64,000 bases of DNA from Nocardioides sp. L-11A (GTDB lineage: Bacteria > Actinomycetota > Actinomycetes > Propionibacteriales > Nocardioidaceae): contig CP124680.1 of assembly GCA_029961745.1 (NCBI GenBank), positions 992,001 through 1,056,000 of the forward strand. Direction: 5' to 3'. Each line of letters opens with the position of its first letter. Positions within the stretch are counted from its first letter, which is position 1. A program made the translations under genes and the position numbers. Under the pieces are notes generated by a model. The model worked only from the letters and a program-made list of their open reading frames with translations. It had not been told where the DNA came from and ran no database searches. Positions 1 through 8,638 of the stretch are shown here, in pieces.

Positions 1-1
1 G

Positions 2-1231
2 CGCGACCTGGTCGTGGACGCGCGCCGGACCCTCGGCACGACCTACCGTGCCGCTCGACTGATCCCCCGGCTCATCGGCGACGACCGGCCGCGCCACTTC
101 CTGCTGGTCCTGCAGAACAACGCCGAGGCGCGCAGCAGCGGCGGCCTCCCCGGAGCGCTGACCCTGGTCCGGGCCGACCGGGGTGAGGTCGAGGTCGTCG
201 AGCAGGCCGATGCCGCCGACCTCGGGAGCTCGGACCAGCCGATCCTGCCGTTGAGTGCCGAGGAGCGCGAGGCCTTCGGCGACCTGCTCGGCGTCTATCC
301 CGTCGACGCGACCCTCACCCCCGACTTCGGCCGGGCCGCGGACCTGCTCCGCACCCGGTGGCAGCAGGCCCGTGGTGGCCGCGTCGACGGCGTCATCTTC
401 GTCGACCCGGTGGCCGTGAGCTACCTGCTGACCGGCACCGGCGCGGTGCCCGTGCCCGGCTACCCGGCGGTCACCGCGGACACGGTGGTCGCGGCCGTCG
501 AGAACCAGATCTACCGGCTCAGCGAGGACCGGGACGTGCACAGCGACTACCAGCAGGCGGTGGCGGAGGCCGTCTTCGACGCCTTCGCCGACGGCACGGG
601 CGACTCGGTCGCCGTCCTGACCGGCCTGGTGCGCGGCGTCCAGGAGGGCCGGGTCCGGCTCGCCCTGACCGAGCCCGAGGCGCAGGCGGAGATCGCGGGC
701 ACCACGATCGCCGGCGAGTTCACCCCGGAGGGCGGCACCGAGCCTCAGGTCGGCGTGTACCTCAACGATGCCGGACCCACGAAGATGCAGTACTACCTCG
801 CGTACGACGCGCGCGTCTTCGCCCGCTCCTGCACCGAGGGGCGCCAGGCGATCGCCGGCGAGGTCGAGTTCCACAGCGACACCCCGCCGGACGTCGGGCA
901 GCTGCCGCCGGCGATCACCGGGGCGACCTATCCGGGGGTCCGGGTCGCGCCCGGTCACCAGCTGCTGGTCGTCTACCTGACGACCCCGGTCGGCGGGAGC
1001 CTCGAGGAGGTGGCGGTCGACGGACGGCCGCAGTCGATCGACGCGGTCCCGTTCGAGGGCCGCGACCTGGTCCGGGTCGCGGTCTCCCTCGCGCCCCAGG
1101 CGCGGCACCGGCTCTCCTTCGTCATGCGCGGCGGCCCGGGCCAGGACGGCGACATCGAGGTCGAGGTCAGCCCGGGCGCGCGCCCGGTGAGCTCCAACGC
1201 GACGGTGCCGTCGGCCTGCGCCGTCCGCTGA
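2..1231 (+). CDS. DUF4012 domain protein, 5' end outside window
   Basis: The frame is open from the second base of the window, so the N-terminus lies upstream; a GTG at 14 is only the first internal start codon. The visible 409 residues contain the stretch NNAEARSSGGLPGA about 38 residues in, which is the hallmark of DUF4012 proteins (N-N-A-E-x-R-x-S/T-G-G). The rest is a soluble, acidic domain ending in SACAVR. No membrane segment is visible in the part present; family members usually have one near the N-terminus. DUF4012 has no established biochemical function and is often found near polysaccharide or envelope genes. The next gene starts 105 bases downstream on the same strand. Confidence 0.8.
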   Translation, partial: RDLVVDARRTLGTTYRAARLIPRLIGDDRPRHFLLVLQNNAEARSSGGLPGALTLVRADRGEVEVVEQADAADLGSSDQPILPLSAEEREAFGDLLGVYPVDATLTPDFGRAADLLRTRWQQARGGRVDGVIFVDPVAVSYLLTGTGAVPVPGYPAVTADTVVAAVENQIYRLSEDRDVHSDYQQAVAEAVFDAFADGTGDSVAVLTGLVRGVQEGRVRLALTEPEAQAEIAGTTIAGEFTPEGGTEPQVGVYLNDAGPTKMQYYLAYDARVFARSCTEGRQAIAGEVEFHSDTPPDVGQLPPAITGATYPGVRVAPGHQLLVVYLTTPVGGSLEEVAVDGRPQSIDAVPFEGRDLVRVAVSLAPQARHRLSFVMRGGPGQDGDIEVEVSPGARPVSSNATVPSACAVR

Positions 1232-1336
1232 GCTGACCCCGGACGGCGGGCCGGCCCCATCTCTTTACCTTCGGGACACCGCGGCGCCACGGAGCGGGGG
1301 CGAGGTGGTCACCCGGCATCGTGAACATGGCTGCCC

Positions 1337-2161
1337 GTGCCCCCCACCCCCCAGGTGGCGCGACTGGCCGATGCCCTTCTCGTCCCCTCCCTCGATGACC
1401 GGCTGATCGATCTGGTCGGCGCGCCCGGCTTCGTCCCCGTGGCCTTCCTGCTCGCCTTCGCGGCCGGCGCCGCCCACGCGGTCGGACCCGGCCACGGCAA
1501 GAGCCTCGCCGCGGCGTACCTCGTCGGCTCGGACGGCAAGGTGCGCGACGCAGCCTGGCTCGGCGTCTCCGTGGCCGTCATGCACACGGTCTCGGTCCTC
1601 GTCGTCGCCGTGGCGTGGACCTTCCTCTCCCTGTCCGACCTGCTCTCGCTCGAGCGGCTCACCAGCGCACTGCAGCTGTTCGCCGGGTTGATGGTGATCG
1701 GGGTCGGCGTCTGGCTGCTGCGCCGACATCTCCGCGTCGGCGGGCACGGGCATGGGCACGGGCACGGGCATGGGCACGGGCACGGACATGGGCACGGACA
1801 CGGACATGGGCACGGACACGGACACGGACCCAGCCGGCCGGGGCTGGTGCTGCTCGGCATGTCCGGCGGCCTGACGCCGTCGCCGGCGGCCTTCCTGGTG
1901 CTGGTGACCGGTATCTTCACCGGCCGCTCCGGGTTCGCGCTGCTCCTGGTGATCACCTTCGGCCTCGGTCTGGCCACCGTGCTGTTCGGGGTCGGCCTGC
2001 TCGCCCTGGCCGGCCGCAACGTGGTGGTGCGCGCCGCCGAGTCGCGGGCTCTGGTCGCCGCGGCCACCCGGGTCGCGCCGGTGCTCGCGGCGGCCAGCAT
2101 CACGGTGATCGGCGGCGTGCTGACGACGACCGCGGTCGGGCAGTTGGCGGGCGCCGCGTGA
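1337..2161 (+). CDS. NicO-family nickel/cobalt transporter with (Gly-His)14 loop
   Basis: 274 residues with several hydrophobic helices. The N-terminal HAVGPGHGKSLAAAYLVG matches the His/Gly metal-binding helix of NicO/RcnA-type nickel-cobalt transporters, and a second family motif, LLGMSGGLTPSPAA, follows the central loop. That loop consists of 14 Gly-His pairs (about residues 136-163), as expected for metal capture on one membrane face. The start is GTG at 1337; a nearby ATG at 1327 is out of frame. The stop overlaps the GTG of the next gene (GTGA), so the two are probably translationally coupled. Direction (uptake or efflux) cannot be told from sequence. No metal-responsive regulator is adjacent. 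Confidence 0.85.
   Translation: MPPTPQVARLADALLVPSLDDRLIDLVGAPGFVPVAFLLAFAAGAAHAVGPGHGKSLAAAYLVGSDGKVRDAAWLGVSVAVMHTVSVLVVAVAWTFLSLSDLLSLERLTSALQLFAGLMVIGVGVWLLRRHLRVGGHGHGHGHGHGHGHGHGHGHGHGHGHGHGPSRPGLVLLGMSGGLTPSPAAFLVLVTGIFTGRSGFALLLVITFGLGLATVLFGVGLLALAGRNVVVRAAESRALVAAATRVAPVLAAASITVIGGVLTTTAVGQLAGAA
1742..1825 (+). repeat. hexanucleotide tandem repeat (GGRCAY)14 coding Gly-His
   Basis: Fourteen consecutive six-base units, each GGG or GGA followed by CAC or CAT, in frame with the transporter gene. The third-base variation shows the tract is not a fresh perfect expansion, but the unit structure would allow slippage that changes the number of His pairs without breaking the frame. Confidence 0.9.
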
Positions 2162-2817
2162 CCGGCCCGCTCGCGGCGCATCCGTTCGGCGATCCGCAGA
2201 CCGTCGAGATCGCGGCCGGCGCCGACGACCCCTCCGTCGTCCACGTCACCTGGAAGGTCGGCGCGGCCGACGATCTCACCCTGCTCGGCATCCACCTCGG
2301 GGTGCTGCCCGAGGACCGGGTCATGCTCGACGGGGCGATCAGCTACGACGCCGGCGACGCAGCGCTCGTCGAGCAGGCCCCGGAGGTCCAGGCCTATCTC
2401 CTCGAGCACGTCACGGTCCGTGCCGCCGGCCAGGAGTGCGCCGGCCGGGTCGAGGCGACCGGCGACCTGATCGCCGACGGCGCGGACCTCGTCTTCTCCT
2501 GCGCCGTCCCGCCCGAGGTCGCCACGGTCGCGGTCGACACGCTGACCGACCTGCACCCGGCGTACCGCACCCTGGCCACCGGGCCCGACGGCCAGCACCA
2601 GGTCTACGGCGCGGACGCGCCCAGCCATGACTGGACGCTCGCCGTCGGCACGGGTGTCGGCCCGGCCGGCACCACCACGCGGGCGCAGTCCCTGGACACC
2701 GGGACCAGCGCCGCCCTCCAGATCGGCGGCGTCCTCGGCGCCGTCCTCCTCGTCGCCGTCGCCGGGGCCGCCGTGGCCCGCCGCCGGCGCCGGGTCACTC
2801 CCACCCCCACCCCGTAA
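2158..2817 (+). CDS. Membrane-anchored partner of the NicO transporter
   Basis: 219 residues starting at a GTG that overlaps the transporter stop. The N-terminus LAAHPFGDP resembles the start of the extracytoplasmic domain that accompanies NicO transporters (typically AHPLGNF). The C-terminus has one hydrophobic helix (about residues 185-207) followed by RRRRR, a cytoplasmic anchor. That topology needs the N-terminus outside, yet no signal peptide is present with this start. A mis-assigned start, an unusual export route, or cytoplasmic location are all possible. Function beyond association with metal transport is inferred. Confidence 0.6.
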   Translation: MTGPLAAHPFGDPQTVEIAAGADDPSVVHVTWKVGAADDLTLLGIHLGVLPEDRVMLDGAISYDAGDAALVEQAPEVQAYLLEHVTVRAAGQECAGRVEATGDLIADGADLVFSCAVPPEVATVAVDTLTDLHPAYRTLATGPDGQHQVYGADAPSHDWTLAVGTGVGPAGTTTRAQSLDTGTSAALQIGGVLGAVLLVAVAGAAVARRRRRVTPTPTP

Positions 2818-2828
2818 GGAGACATGTC

Positions 2829-5800
2829 GTGCCCGCACGACCGATGCGCAGGCTCCGGCTGCTCACCACCTCGGTGCTCGCCGCGGCCGTCGCCTCGGGT
2901 GGCCTGCTGGCCACGCCGAGCCAGGCTGCCCCTCCCGCAGTCCCGACGCTGCTGCCGGACGCCCCGGCGGCGACCGCCGAGGCGGCGCCCACCCCGGACA
3001 TTCTCGATGTCGGCTTCCCGGACGGCGTCCCCACCGACACCGCCCAGTCGCTGACGCCGATCACCTACGGCACCCCGACGTACGGCACCGACGCCCGGCA
3101 GGGCCCGGTGATGACGGTGGACGGCGTCGACGACGCGGTCGGCTTCCCGTTCGAGGATCAGTGGCCCAAGCTCACCACCGGCGCCAGCATCGAGTGCGTG
3201 TTCCGGGTGAACACCTCGATGCCGGTGGTCCGCGAGATGGACCTCTGCTCCGACAAGGAGGCCGGTGGCCTCTCGATGTACGTCACCGGCGGCAACCTCG
3301 GCTTCATGGGCCACATCGGCGGCGGCTACAAGAGCGCCCTGACCCCGATCGAGGGCGACCGGTGGTACCACGCCGTCGCGACCTGGGACGGCAGCCAGAT
3401 CAAGCTGTACGTCAACGGCCAGCTCGCCCAGACCGCGGCCGCCAGCGGCGCGCTCACCTTCCCCGTGGCGACCGCTCAGCGCTTCGTCGTCGGCGCCGAC
3501 GCAAGCCCGACCGGCATCGGGCAGCCGGCGCCGCCGAGCACCTTCGCGGCCGCCGGAGTCTTCTCCCGCGCCGTCACCGCCGACGAGGTGAAGGCCCTCG
3601 CCGCGGAGTGGGACACCGCCGTCCCCACGCCCGATGCCGACGTCCTGGACGTCGACTTCGCGGACGGTACGCCGAAGGAGCGGGTCCGCGACCTCGCCGT
3701 GAAGACCTTCGGCAGCCCCACGATCGCGCGCGACAACGCGCTCGGCCGTGACGCCGTGACCTTCGACGGCAACGACGCCTATGGCTACGCGCTCACCCCG
3801 CACTGGGGCGAGATCAGCAACGCGGTCACCCTCGAGTGCACGTTCCGCTACCTGGGCACGCTGCCCCGGAGCACCGAGGCCGCGGTCTGCTCCGGCAAGG
3901 AGGCCGGGGGCCTCTCGATCTACCTCAACGAGGACAAGGTCGGCCTGATGGCGCACATCGGCGGTGGCTACAAGACCGCCCGCGCCACCTTCAGCGCCAA
4001 CCGCTGGTACCACGTCGTCGGCCTGTGGACCGGCACCGAGATCAAGCTGTACGTCGACGGCGTGCTCGCCGCGACGACGCCCGCGACCGGTGCGCTGACC
4101 CTGCCCAACGCCACGGCCCGGGCCTGGACGCTCGGCGCCGACTCCTCCCCGAACGCCGGCGCCCAGTTCTACGCCCCGGCCAAGCTGGCGAACGCACGCA
4201 TCTACAGCCGCGCGCTGAACGACACCGAGATCAAGGCGCTCGACATAGCGGCCTTCGGCGAGCACCCGGACGCCGGCGTCAGCCTGAGCTCGTCGGTGCC
4301 GGCGGCCGGGGACCACCTCTCCGCACCCGTCGAACTCGATCTCGACATCGCCCACGAGGACAACGCCACCGGCTGGACCTACCTCCTGGACGGCAAGCCG
4401 ATCGCCGAGGGCGACCTGGTGGGCCCCGGCCTCCAGGCGGGCCCCCACACCCTCACGGCCTCGGCCGTCGACGTCTTCGGCAAGGACATCGCCTTCTCGA
4501 TCCCGTTCGGGTCCGACACCATCCCGACCGGCGGCGGCACCGGGTCCGGCGAGGGCAAGGGCGTCGTCCAGCTGTCCGCGATCGCGACCAGTCCTGACGG
4601 CAGCGACGTCACCACCACCTTCCGCGAGGCCACCGCGACCGTCGCCGACGGTGGTGTCCAGGGTGTCGTCCAGCAGGTCCCGACGACGCTCGACTTCGAG
4701 CACGAGGACGAGCAGCCGATCGCGGGCGCCCTCACGCCCGACGACGGCGAGGCGAAGGCCAGCGCGACCAGTGGCGACATCCCGTTCCAGCGCTTCGACG
4801 TCGAGGTCGGCGCCGCGGTCGCCGGCCAGCAGGTGGTCTGGAAGGGCGTCGTGGACCCCGAGCGCTCGGTCACCCTGCGGGCCTGGAACACCCAGACCTC
4901 CGCGTGGGTCGAGCTCGCCACCGCGCGCGGCGTACGTGACGGGGACACCGTCCTCAACGCCGTCGTCCGCCCGGCGCTGGTGGACCAGGGCACGGTGCAC
5001 CTGCTGGTGCTCGGCACCGACCCGTTCGCCGACGACCTCGGCCCGCGCGACGAGAGCGCCGCGGAGTCGAAGGACAGGTTCGAGGACCCGGAGGACTACG
5101 ACTTCTCGCTGGCCCACTTCACCGACACGCAGTACCTCGCCGAGGGTGCCGCCGGCGGCACCTACGACGACTGGGACGGCAACGTCGAGCCGTCGGATGT
5201 GATGAAGGAGGAGGAGCGGGCGATCTGGGATCGCGCCTACCGCGCGACGACCGAGTGGATCGCCGAGGAGGCCAAGGACCGCAAGATCGCCTGGGCCGGG
5301 CACACCGGCGACATCATCGAGAACGACTACAACAACCCCCTCGCCACCAACGGCTCCGGCCAGCTGCTGTACCCCGGGCTCGACGAGCAGGTGACCCGGG
5401 AGTTCGCCTTCACCTCCGACGCCCAGAAGGCGCTGGACGAGTCGGGCATCCCCAACCAGGTGATCGCGGGCAACCACGACAACCAGCTCGGCAACGAGAC
5501 CGGCCCGACGTCGCGGTTCAACCAGTACTACGGCCCCGACCGCTACTACGAGGTGGCGAAGGGATGGCCGGACGGCGCGTCGTACCACGCCTGGGACGAA
5601 GCGACCGACACCGAGGGTGAGGTCAGCACCCCGGGCCGGGACAACCAGAACAACTACATCCTGTTCTCCGCCGGTGGACTCGACTTCGTCGCCGTCGGCC
5701 TGTCCTACGGCGTCACCCAGGAGGAGGCGGACTGGGCCAGCTCGATCTTCGAGCGCTACCCCGACCGCAACGGCATCCTGCTGACCCACGCCTATATCGC

Positions 5801-7307
5801 GCCCTCCACGGCCAAGGACGGTCGCGGCGCGAGCTTCTCCGGTGACGGCTCCAAGCTGTACGACGAGGTGGTCACCGCCAACCCGAACGTCTTCCTGATC
5901 CTCGCCGGCCACGAGCACGGTGTCGGGACCAACCTGAAGACGGGCGTCGGCGCGACGGTCCAGCACAATGTGGTCGAGCTGCTCGCGGACTACCAGTTCT
6001 ACAAGGTGTCCGCGCGCGAGCTGTGGCCCGACAAGGTCGACGACAGCGGCAATATCGACCTCGACGGCGACGGCGTCACCGACCACAAGGCGACCGACCT
6101 GCTGCAGTTCGGCGCCAGCTGGCTCCGGCTGCTCCAGTTCGACGTCGAGCGCTCCGAGGTCAGCATCGACACCTACTCGCCGCACTTCGACAACTTCGGT
6201 GCGACCGAGTACGACGACCGCAAGCGCTACAACGGCGCCGAGGACAACCTGGTGCTCCCGGTGGACCTGTCCAGCCGCACCACGACGTTCTCGACCGACG
6301 GGCTCACCGTGGTCACGCCGACCGACACGGTCATCGGCACCCGCACCGCGACGTCGGGCTGGCCGGCCAGCGTCGCCTGGAGCGGCCTGAAGGAGGGCCA
6401 GGTCTACGCGTGGACCGCCGAGAGCCGGACGGCGACCGGTGAGCGGATCGGCTCGATCCGCCAGTTCGGCACGGTGTTCCGGGCGACCGCCGCCGGCACC
6501 GACGTCACGGCTCCGACCCTCCGGGTTCCGGAGGCGACGACGGTGACGGTCGGGGAGTCCTTCGACCGGCTCGCCGGGGTGAGCGCGACCGACGACGTCG
6601 ACGGGGACGTCACCGCCGAGGTGAAGGTCGTCGGCGACGTCGACACGGACACGGCGGGCACCTACCCGCTGACCTACGTGGTGACCGACAGGAACGGCAA
6701 CCAGGCGATCGCCTCGCGTGCGGTCCGCGTGGTCGAGGCGGTCGACAGCCGAGCGGTCAGCTCGGTCGCGGTCGGGAACGCGTCGGCGGTCTTCGGCCGG
6801 GCCCTCACGCTGACGGCCCAGATCGGCCCGTCCGCGGCCACCGGCCTGGTCCGCTTCCTCAACGGCGAGGAGGTCCTCTGCGAGGCGACGGCGTCCGGCG
6901 GCACCGCGAGCTGCGCCGTACCCGTGCTGCCGCCGCCGGGCGACTATGTCGTCGTCGCGTCCTATGTCGGCGACCAGCACCACCAGGAGTCGCAGAGGTC
7001 CTTCGTGCTGAAGGTCGCGGACCCGGCCGCCGGCGCCCGGACCGACCCCCGGCTCAGGGCGAAGGCCACGAAGCCGTCCCTCGCGCGCGGCGCGAAGGTC
7101 GTCCTCAAGGCCAAGGTCGCGCCGGCCGCCACCGGCCGGGTCGTGTTCAGGAGCGGCGGGCGCCGGCTGTGTGTGGCGACGATCGAGGACGGGGTCGCGC
7201 GGTGCACGGTGCGCCTTCGGCCGGGCACCTGGAAGATCAGGGCGAAGTACGCCGGCAGCGCGACGTACGCCAAGGACAAGGCGGTGTTCACCGTCCGCAA
7301 GCGGTGA
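2829..7307 (+). CDS. Secreted LamG-LamG-metallophosphoesterase-Ig surface protein
   Basis: 1492 residues; GTG start with a well-placed AAGGAG seven bases upstream. Residues 1-34 form a Sec signal peptide (MPARPMRRLRLL, hydrophobic core, cut after SQA). Two concanavalin-A-like LamG domains lie at about 60-250 and 270-475. A calcineurin-type phosphoesterase domain lies at about 760-1120, with HFTDTQYL, GHTGDIIEND, GNHDNQ and GHEHG as the metal-ligand motifs in the usual order. The C-terminus carries Ig-like repeats at about 1224-1302, 1307-1395 and 1404-1492. There is no LPxTG or other obvious anchor. LamG domains usually bind sugars, so an extracellular phosphodiesterase or nuclease acting on a polymer is likely; the substrate is unknown. 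One of the least compact genes in the window and apparently monocistronic. Confidence 0.85.
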   Translation: MPARPMRRLRLLTTSVLAAAVASGGLLATPSQAAPPAVPTLLPDAPAATAEAAPTPDILDVGFPDGVPTDTAQSLTPITYGTPTYGTDARQGPVMTVDGVDDAVGFPFEDQWPKLTTGASIECVFRVNTSMPVVREMDLCSDKEAGGLSMYVTGGNLGFMGHIGGGYKSALTPIEGDRWYHAVATWDGSQIKLYVNGQLAQTAAASGALTFPVATAQRFVVGADASPTGIGQPAPPSTFAAAGVFSRAVTADEVKALAAEWDTAVPTPDADVLDVDFADGTPKERVRDLAVKTFGSPTIARDNALGRDAVTFDGNDAYGYALTPHWGEISNAVTLECTFRYLGTLPRSTEAAVCSGKEAGGLSIYLNEDKVGLMAHIGGGYKTARATFSANRWYHVVGLWTGTEIKLYVDGVLAATTPATGALTLPNATARAWTLGADSSPNAGAQFYAPAKLANARIYSRALNDTEIKALDIAAFGEHPDAGVSLSSSVPAAGDHLSAPVELDLDIAHEDNATGWTYLLDGKPIAEGDLVGPGLQAGPHTLTASAVDVFGKDIAFSIPFGSDTIPTGGGTGSGEGKGVVQLSAIATSPDGSDVTTTFREATATVADGGVQGVVQQVPTTLDFEHEDEQPIAGALTPDDGEAKASATSGDIPFQRFDVEVGAAVAGQQVVWKGVVDPERSVTLRAWNTQTSAWVELATARGVRDGDTVLNAVVRPALVDQGTVHLLVLGTDPFADDLGPRDESAAESKDRFEDPEDYDFSLAHFTDTQYLAEGAAGGTYDDWDGNVEPSDVMKEEERAIWDRAYRATTEWIAEEAKDRKIAWAGHTGDIIENDYNNPLATNGSGQLLYPGLDEQVTREFAFTSDAQKALDESGIPNQVIAGNHDNQLGNETGPTSRFNQYYGPDRYYEVAKGWPDGASYHAWDEATDTEGEVSTPGRDNQNNYILFSAGGLDFVAVGLSYGVTQEEADWASSIFERYPDRNGILLTHAYIAPSTAKDGRGASFSGDGSKLYDEVVTANPNVFLILAGHEHGVGTNLKTGVGATVQHNVVELLADYQFYKVSARELWPDKVDDSGNIDLDGDGVTDHKATDLLQFGASWLRLLQFDVERSEVSIDTYSPHFDNFGATEYDDRKRYNGAEDNLVLPVDLSSRTTTFSTDGLTVVTPTDTVIGTRTATSGWPASVAWSGLKEGQVYAWTAESRTATGERIGSIRQFGTVFRATAAGTDVTAPTLRVPEATTVTVGESFDRLAGVSATDDVDGDVTAEVKVVGDVDTDTAGTYPLTYVVTDRNGNQAIASRAVRVVEAVDSRAVSSVAVGNASAVFGRALTLTAQIGPSAATGLVRFLNGEEVLCEATASGGTASCAVPVLPPPGDYVVVASYVGDQHHQESQRSFVLKVADPAAGARTDPRLRAKATKPSLARGAKVVLKAKVAPAATGRVVFRSGGRRLCVATIEDGVARCTVRLRPGTWKIRAKYAGSATYAKDKAVFTVRKR

Positions 7308-7333
7308 GGTGCCGTTGAGTCGTCACTTCTGAC

Positions 7334-7398
7334 CCCGTCGGGTCGTCACTTCTGCACCTCGCCGAGGCGACGGTGTCCAGGAGTGACGACCCGACGGG
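7334..7398. repeat. Long inverted repeat after the LamG gene (hairpin D)
   Basis: Perfect 17-base arms at 7334-7350 and 7382-7398. Past one G.T wobble, three further pairs give a stem of 21 with a 23-base loop. The string GTCGTCACTTCTG occurs twice, at 7318 and 7342, so the left arm is partly duplicated. It follows the stop at 7307 and precedes the leader peptide, so a terminator or mRNA 3'-end stabiliser is likely. There is no U tract. Confidence 0.75.
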
Positions 7399-7500
7399 CC
7401 CGCCCGGCCCCTGGAGGCGGGGGCCGGAGGAGCGGTCTCAATATGTGGATGTGCGTCTCATGATTTGGAACACCGAGTTCGTGGATCGGGGAAAGCCGCC

Positions 7501-7506
7501 TAGGCT
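7501..7506 (+). promoter_or_regulatory. -10 box for leaderless leader-peptide mRNA
   Basis: TAGGCT fits the actinobacterial -10 TANNNT and ends seven bases before the ATG at 7514, which would place the transcription start at or next to the start codon. Confidence 0.5.
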
Positions 7507-7513
7507 CTTGCCC

Positions 7514-7594
7514 ATGTCGACGACCCTGCTGCTGACCAAGCGGCGCGCGGTGGACAACTGCCGCGTCAGCTCGGCGCTGTGTCGACCCTGCTGA
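7514..7594 (+). CDS. Cysteine-containing leader peptide upstream of cysA
   Basis: 26 residues: MSTTLLLTKRRAVDN, then CRVSSALCRPC and stop. Three Cys sit at 16, 23 and 26, with the last one just before the stop. It matches the actinobacterial leader peptides annotated ahead of sulfur-assimilation genes (LLTKRRAVDLCRV type). In mycobacteria, polycysteine leader ORFs upstream of the cysA2-sseC genes cause cysteine-responsive attenuation. Here a -10 box lies seven bases upstream, so translation is probably leaderless. The downstream 180 bases before cysA have alternative pairings. A larger in-frame opening extends upstream but has no start signal of its own. Cysteine sensing by ribosome stalling is inferred. 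Confidence 0.75.
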   Translation: MSTTLLLTKRRAVDNCRVSSALCRPC

Positions 7595-7774
7595 CGGGTC
7601 TCCCTTCCTGAGGGTTTCCGAGGTCCCGGCTCTCTGCCACCTCGCCCGTCGCCTCCCGCGGCGCTCGCGTGCGCCCAGGCGCTCGTCCTGTGCGTACGTC
7701 GTGCTGCCCGCCAGGAGCACGTGCAGCAGCACCGTCCGTTCCACCGCACATCGCAACCACCGATAGGAATCATC
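7595..7774 (+). promoter_or_regulatory. Putative attenuator between leader peptide and cysA
   Basis: This stretch carries no gene. GTGCTGC at 7701-7707 can pair either with AGCAC at 7716-7720 or with GCAGCAC at 7726-7732, so two mutually exclusive stems are possible just upstream of the cysA start. Such competing stems fit a leader-peptide attenuator, but the thermodynamics were not computed. Confidence 0.4.
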
Positions 7775-8638
7775 ATGAGCCGCGAGAATTCGCTCGTCTC
7801 CACCCAGTGGGTCGAGGACAACCTCGGCACCGACAAGGTCGTCGTCATCGAGGTCGACGAGGACACCACGGCCTACGACAAGGGCCACATCAAGGGTGCC
7901 ATCAAGCTCGACTGGACCACCGACCTGCAGGACCAGGTCCGTCGCGACTTCGTCAACAAGGCTCAGTTCGAGGCACTGCTGTCCGAGCGCGGCGTCGCCA
8001 ACGACGACACCGTCATCCTCTACGGCGGCAACAACAACTGGTTCGCGGCCTACGCCTACTGGTACTTCAAGCTCTACGGCCACCAGGACGTCAAGCTCAT
8101 GGACGGCGGCCGCAAGAAGTGGGAGCTCGACAGCCGCGAGCTGACCGACGAGCTGCCGCAGCGCGCCGCGACCACCTACGTCGCGCAGGAGCAGGACCGC
8201 TCCATCCGCGCCTTCCGTGACGATGTCGTCGCCGCCATCGGCGCCCAGAACCTCGTCGACGTGCGCAGCCCCGACGAGTACGCCGGCCGCCTCCTCGCCC
8301 CGGCCCACCTCCCGCAGGAGCAGTCGCAGCGCGCCGGCCACATCCCGACCTCGGTCAACGTCCCGTGGAGCAAGAACGCCAACGACGACGGCACCTTCAA
8401 GTCGGACGCCGACCTGCAGGCGCTGTACGCCGAGGTGGGCTTCGACGAGGACAAGGACACCATCGCGCTGTGCCGCATCGGCGAGCGCTCCTCGCTGACC
8501 TGGTTCGTCCTGCAGGAGCTCCTCGGCAAGAAGAACGTCAAGAACTACGACGGCTCGTGGACCGAGTACGGCTCCCTCGTCGGCGTCCCGATCGCGCTCG
8601 GCGACGAGCCCGGACTGGCTGACGGGACGCGCGCCTGA
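7775..8638 (+). CDS. cysA: Thiosulfate sulfurtransferase (rhodanese, CysA/SseA type)
   Basis: 287 residues, two rhodanese domains (about 8-125 and 150-275). The active-site loop of the second domain is CRIGERSS, with the sulfur-carrying Cys near residue 233, as in mycobacterial CysA2. The enzyme moves sulfane sulfur from thiosulfate to a thiol or cyanide acceptor in the cytoplasm. ATG at 7775 is chosen over an in-frame start 18 codons upstream because AGGAA precedes it and the protein MSRENSLVSTQWV starts like its family. The stop overlaps the sseC ATG by one base. It is likely co-transcribed with the leader peptide and controlled by it. The symbol follows mycobacterial naming and does not mean the sulfate ABC ATPase. 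Confidence 0.9.
   Translation: MSRENSLVSTQWVEDNLGTDKVVVIEVDEDTTAYDKGHIKGAIKLDWTTDLQDQVRRDFVNKAQFEALLSERGVANDDTVILYGGNNNWFAAYAYWYFKLYGHQDVKLMDGGRKKWELDSRELTDELPQRAATTYVAQEQDRSIRAFRDDVVAAIGAQNLVDVRSPDEYAGRLLAPAHLPQEQSQRAGHIPTSVNVPWSKNANDDGTFKSDADLQALYAEVGFDEDKDTIALCRIGERSSLTWFVLQELLGKKNVKNYDGSWTEYGSLVGVPIALGDEPGLADGTRA

Noticed and set aside
1742..1825. Possible CRISPR-like or regulatory repeat array.
   Set aside because: It is an in-frame six-base coding repeat without spacers.
2100..2170. Frameshift joining the NicO transporter with its downstream partner.
   Set aside because: The GTGA overlap gives a simpler explanation and both frames have good protein character on their own sides.
2604..6983. 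Very long open frame on the minus strand, opposite the LamG-phosphoesterase gene.
   Set aside because: It is a high-GC antisense shadow: Arg/Ala/Gly/Val-rich composition, no domain and no ribosome site, while the plus strand has a signal peptide and full motif series.
7373..7513. Longer start for the Cys leader peptide.
   Set aside because: Codons upstream of the ATG at 7514 have no start signal and the -10 box lies inside that stretch.
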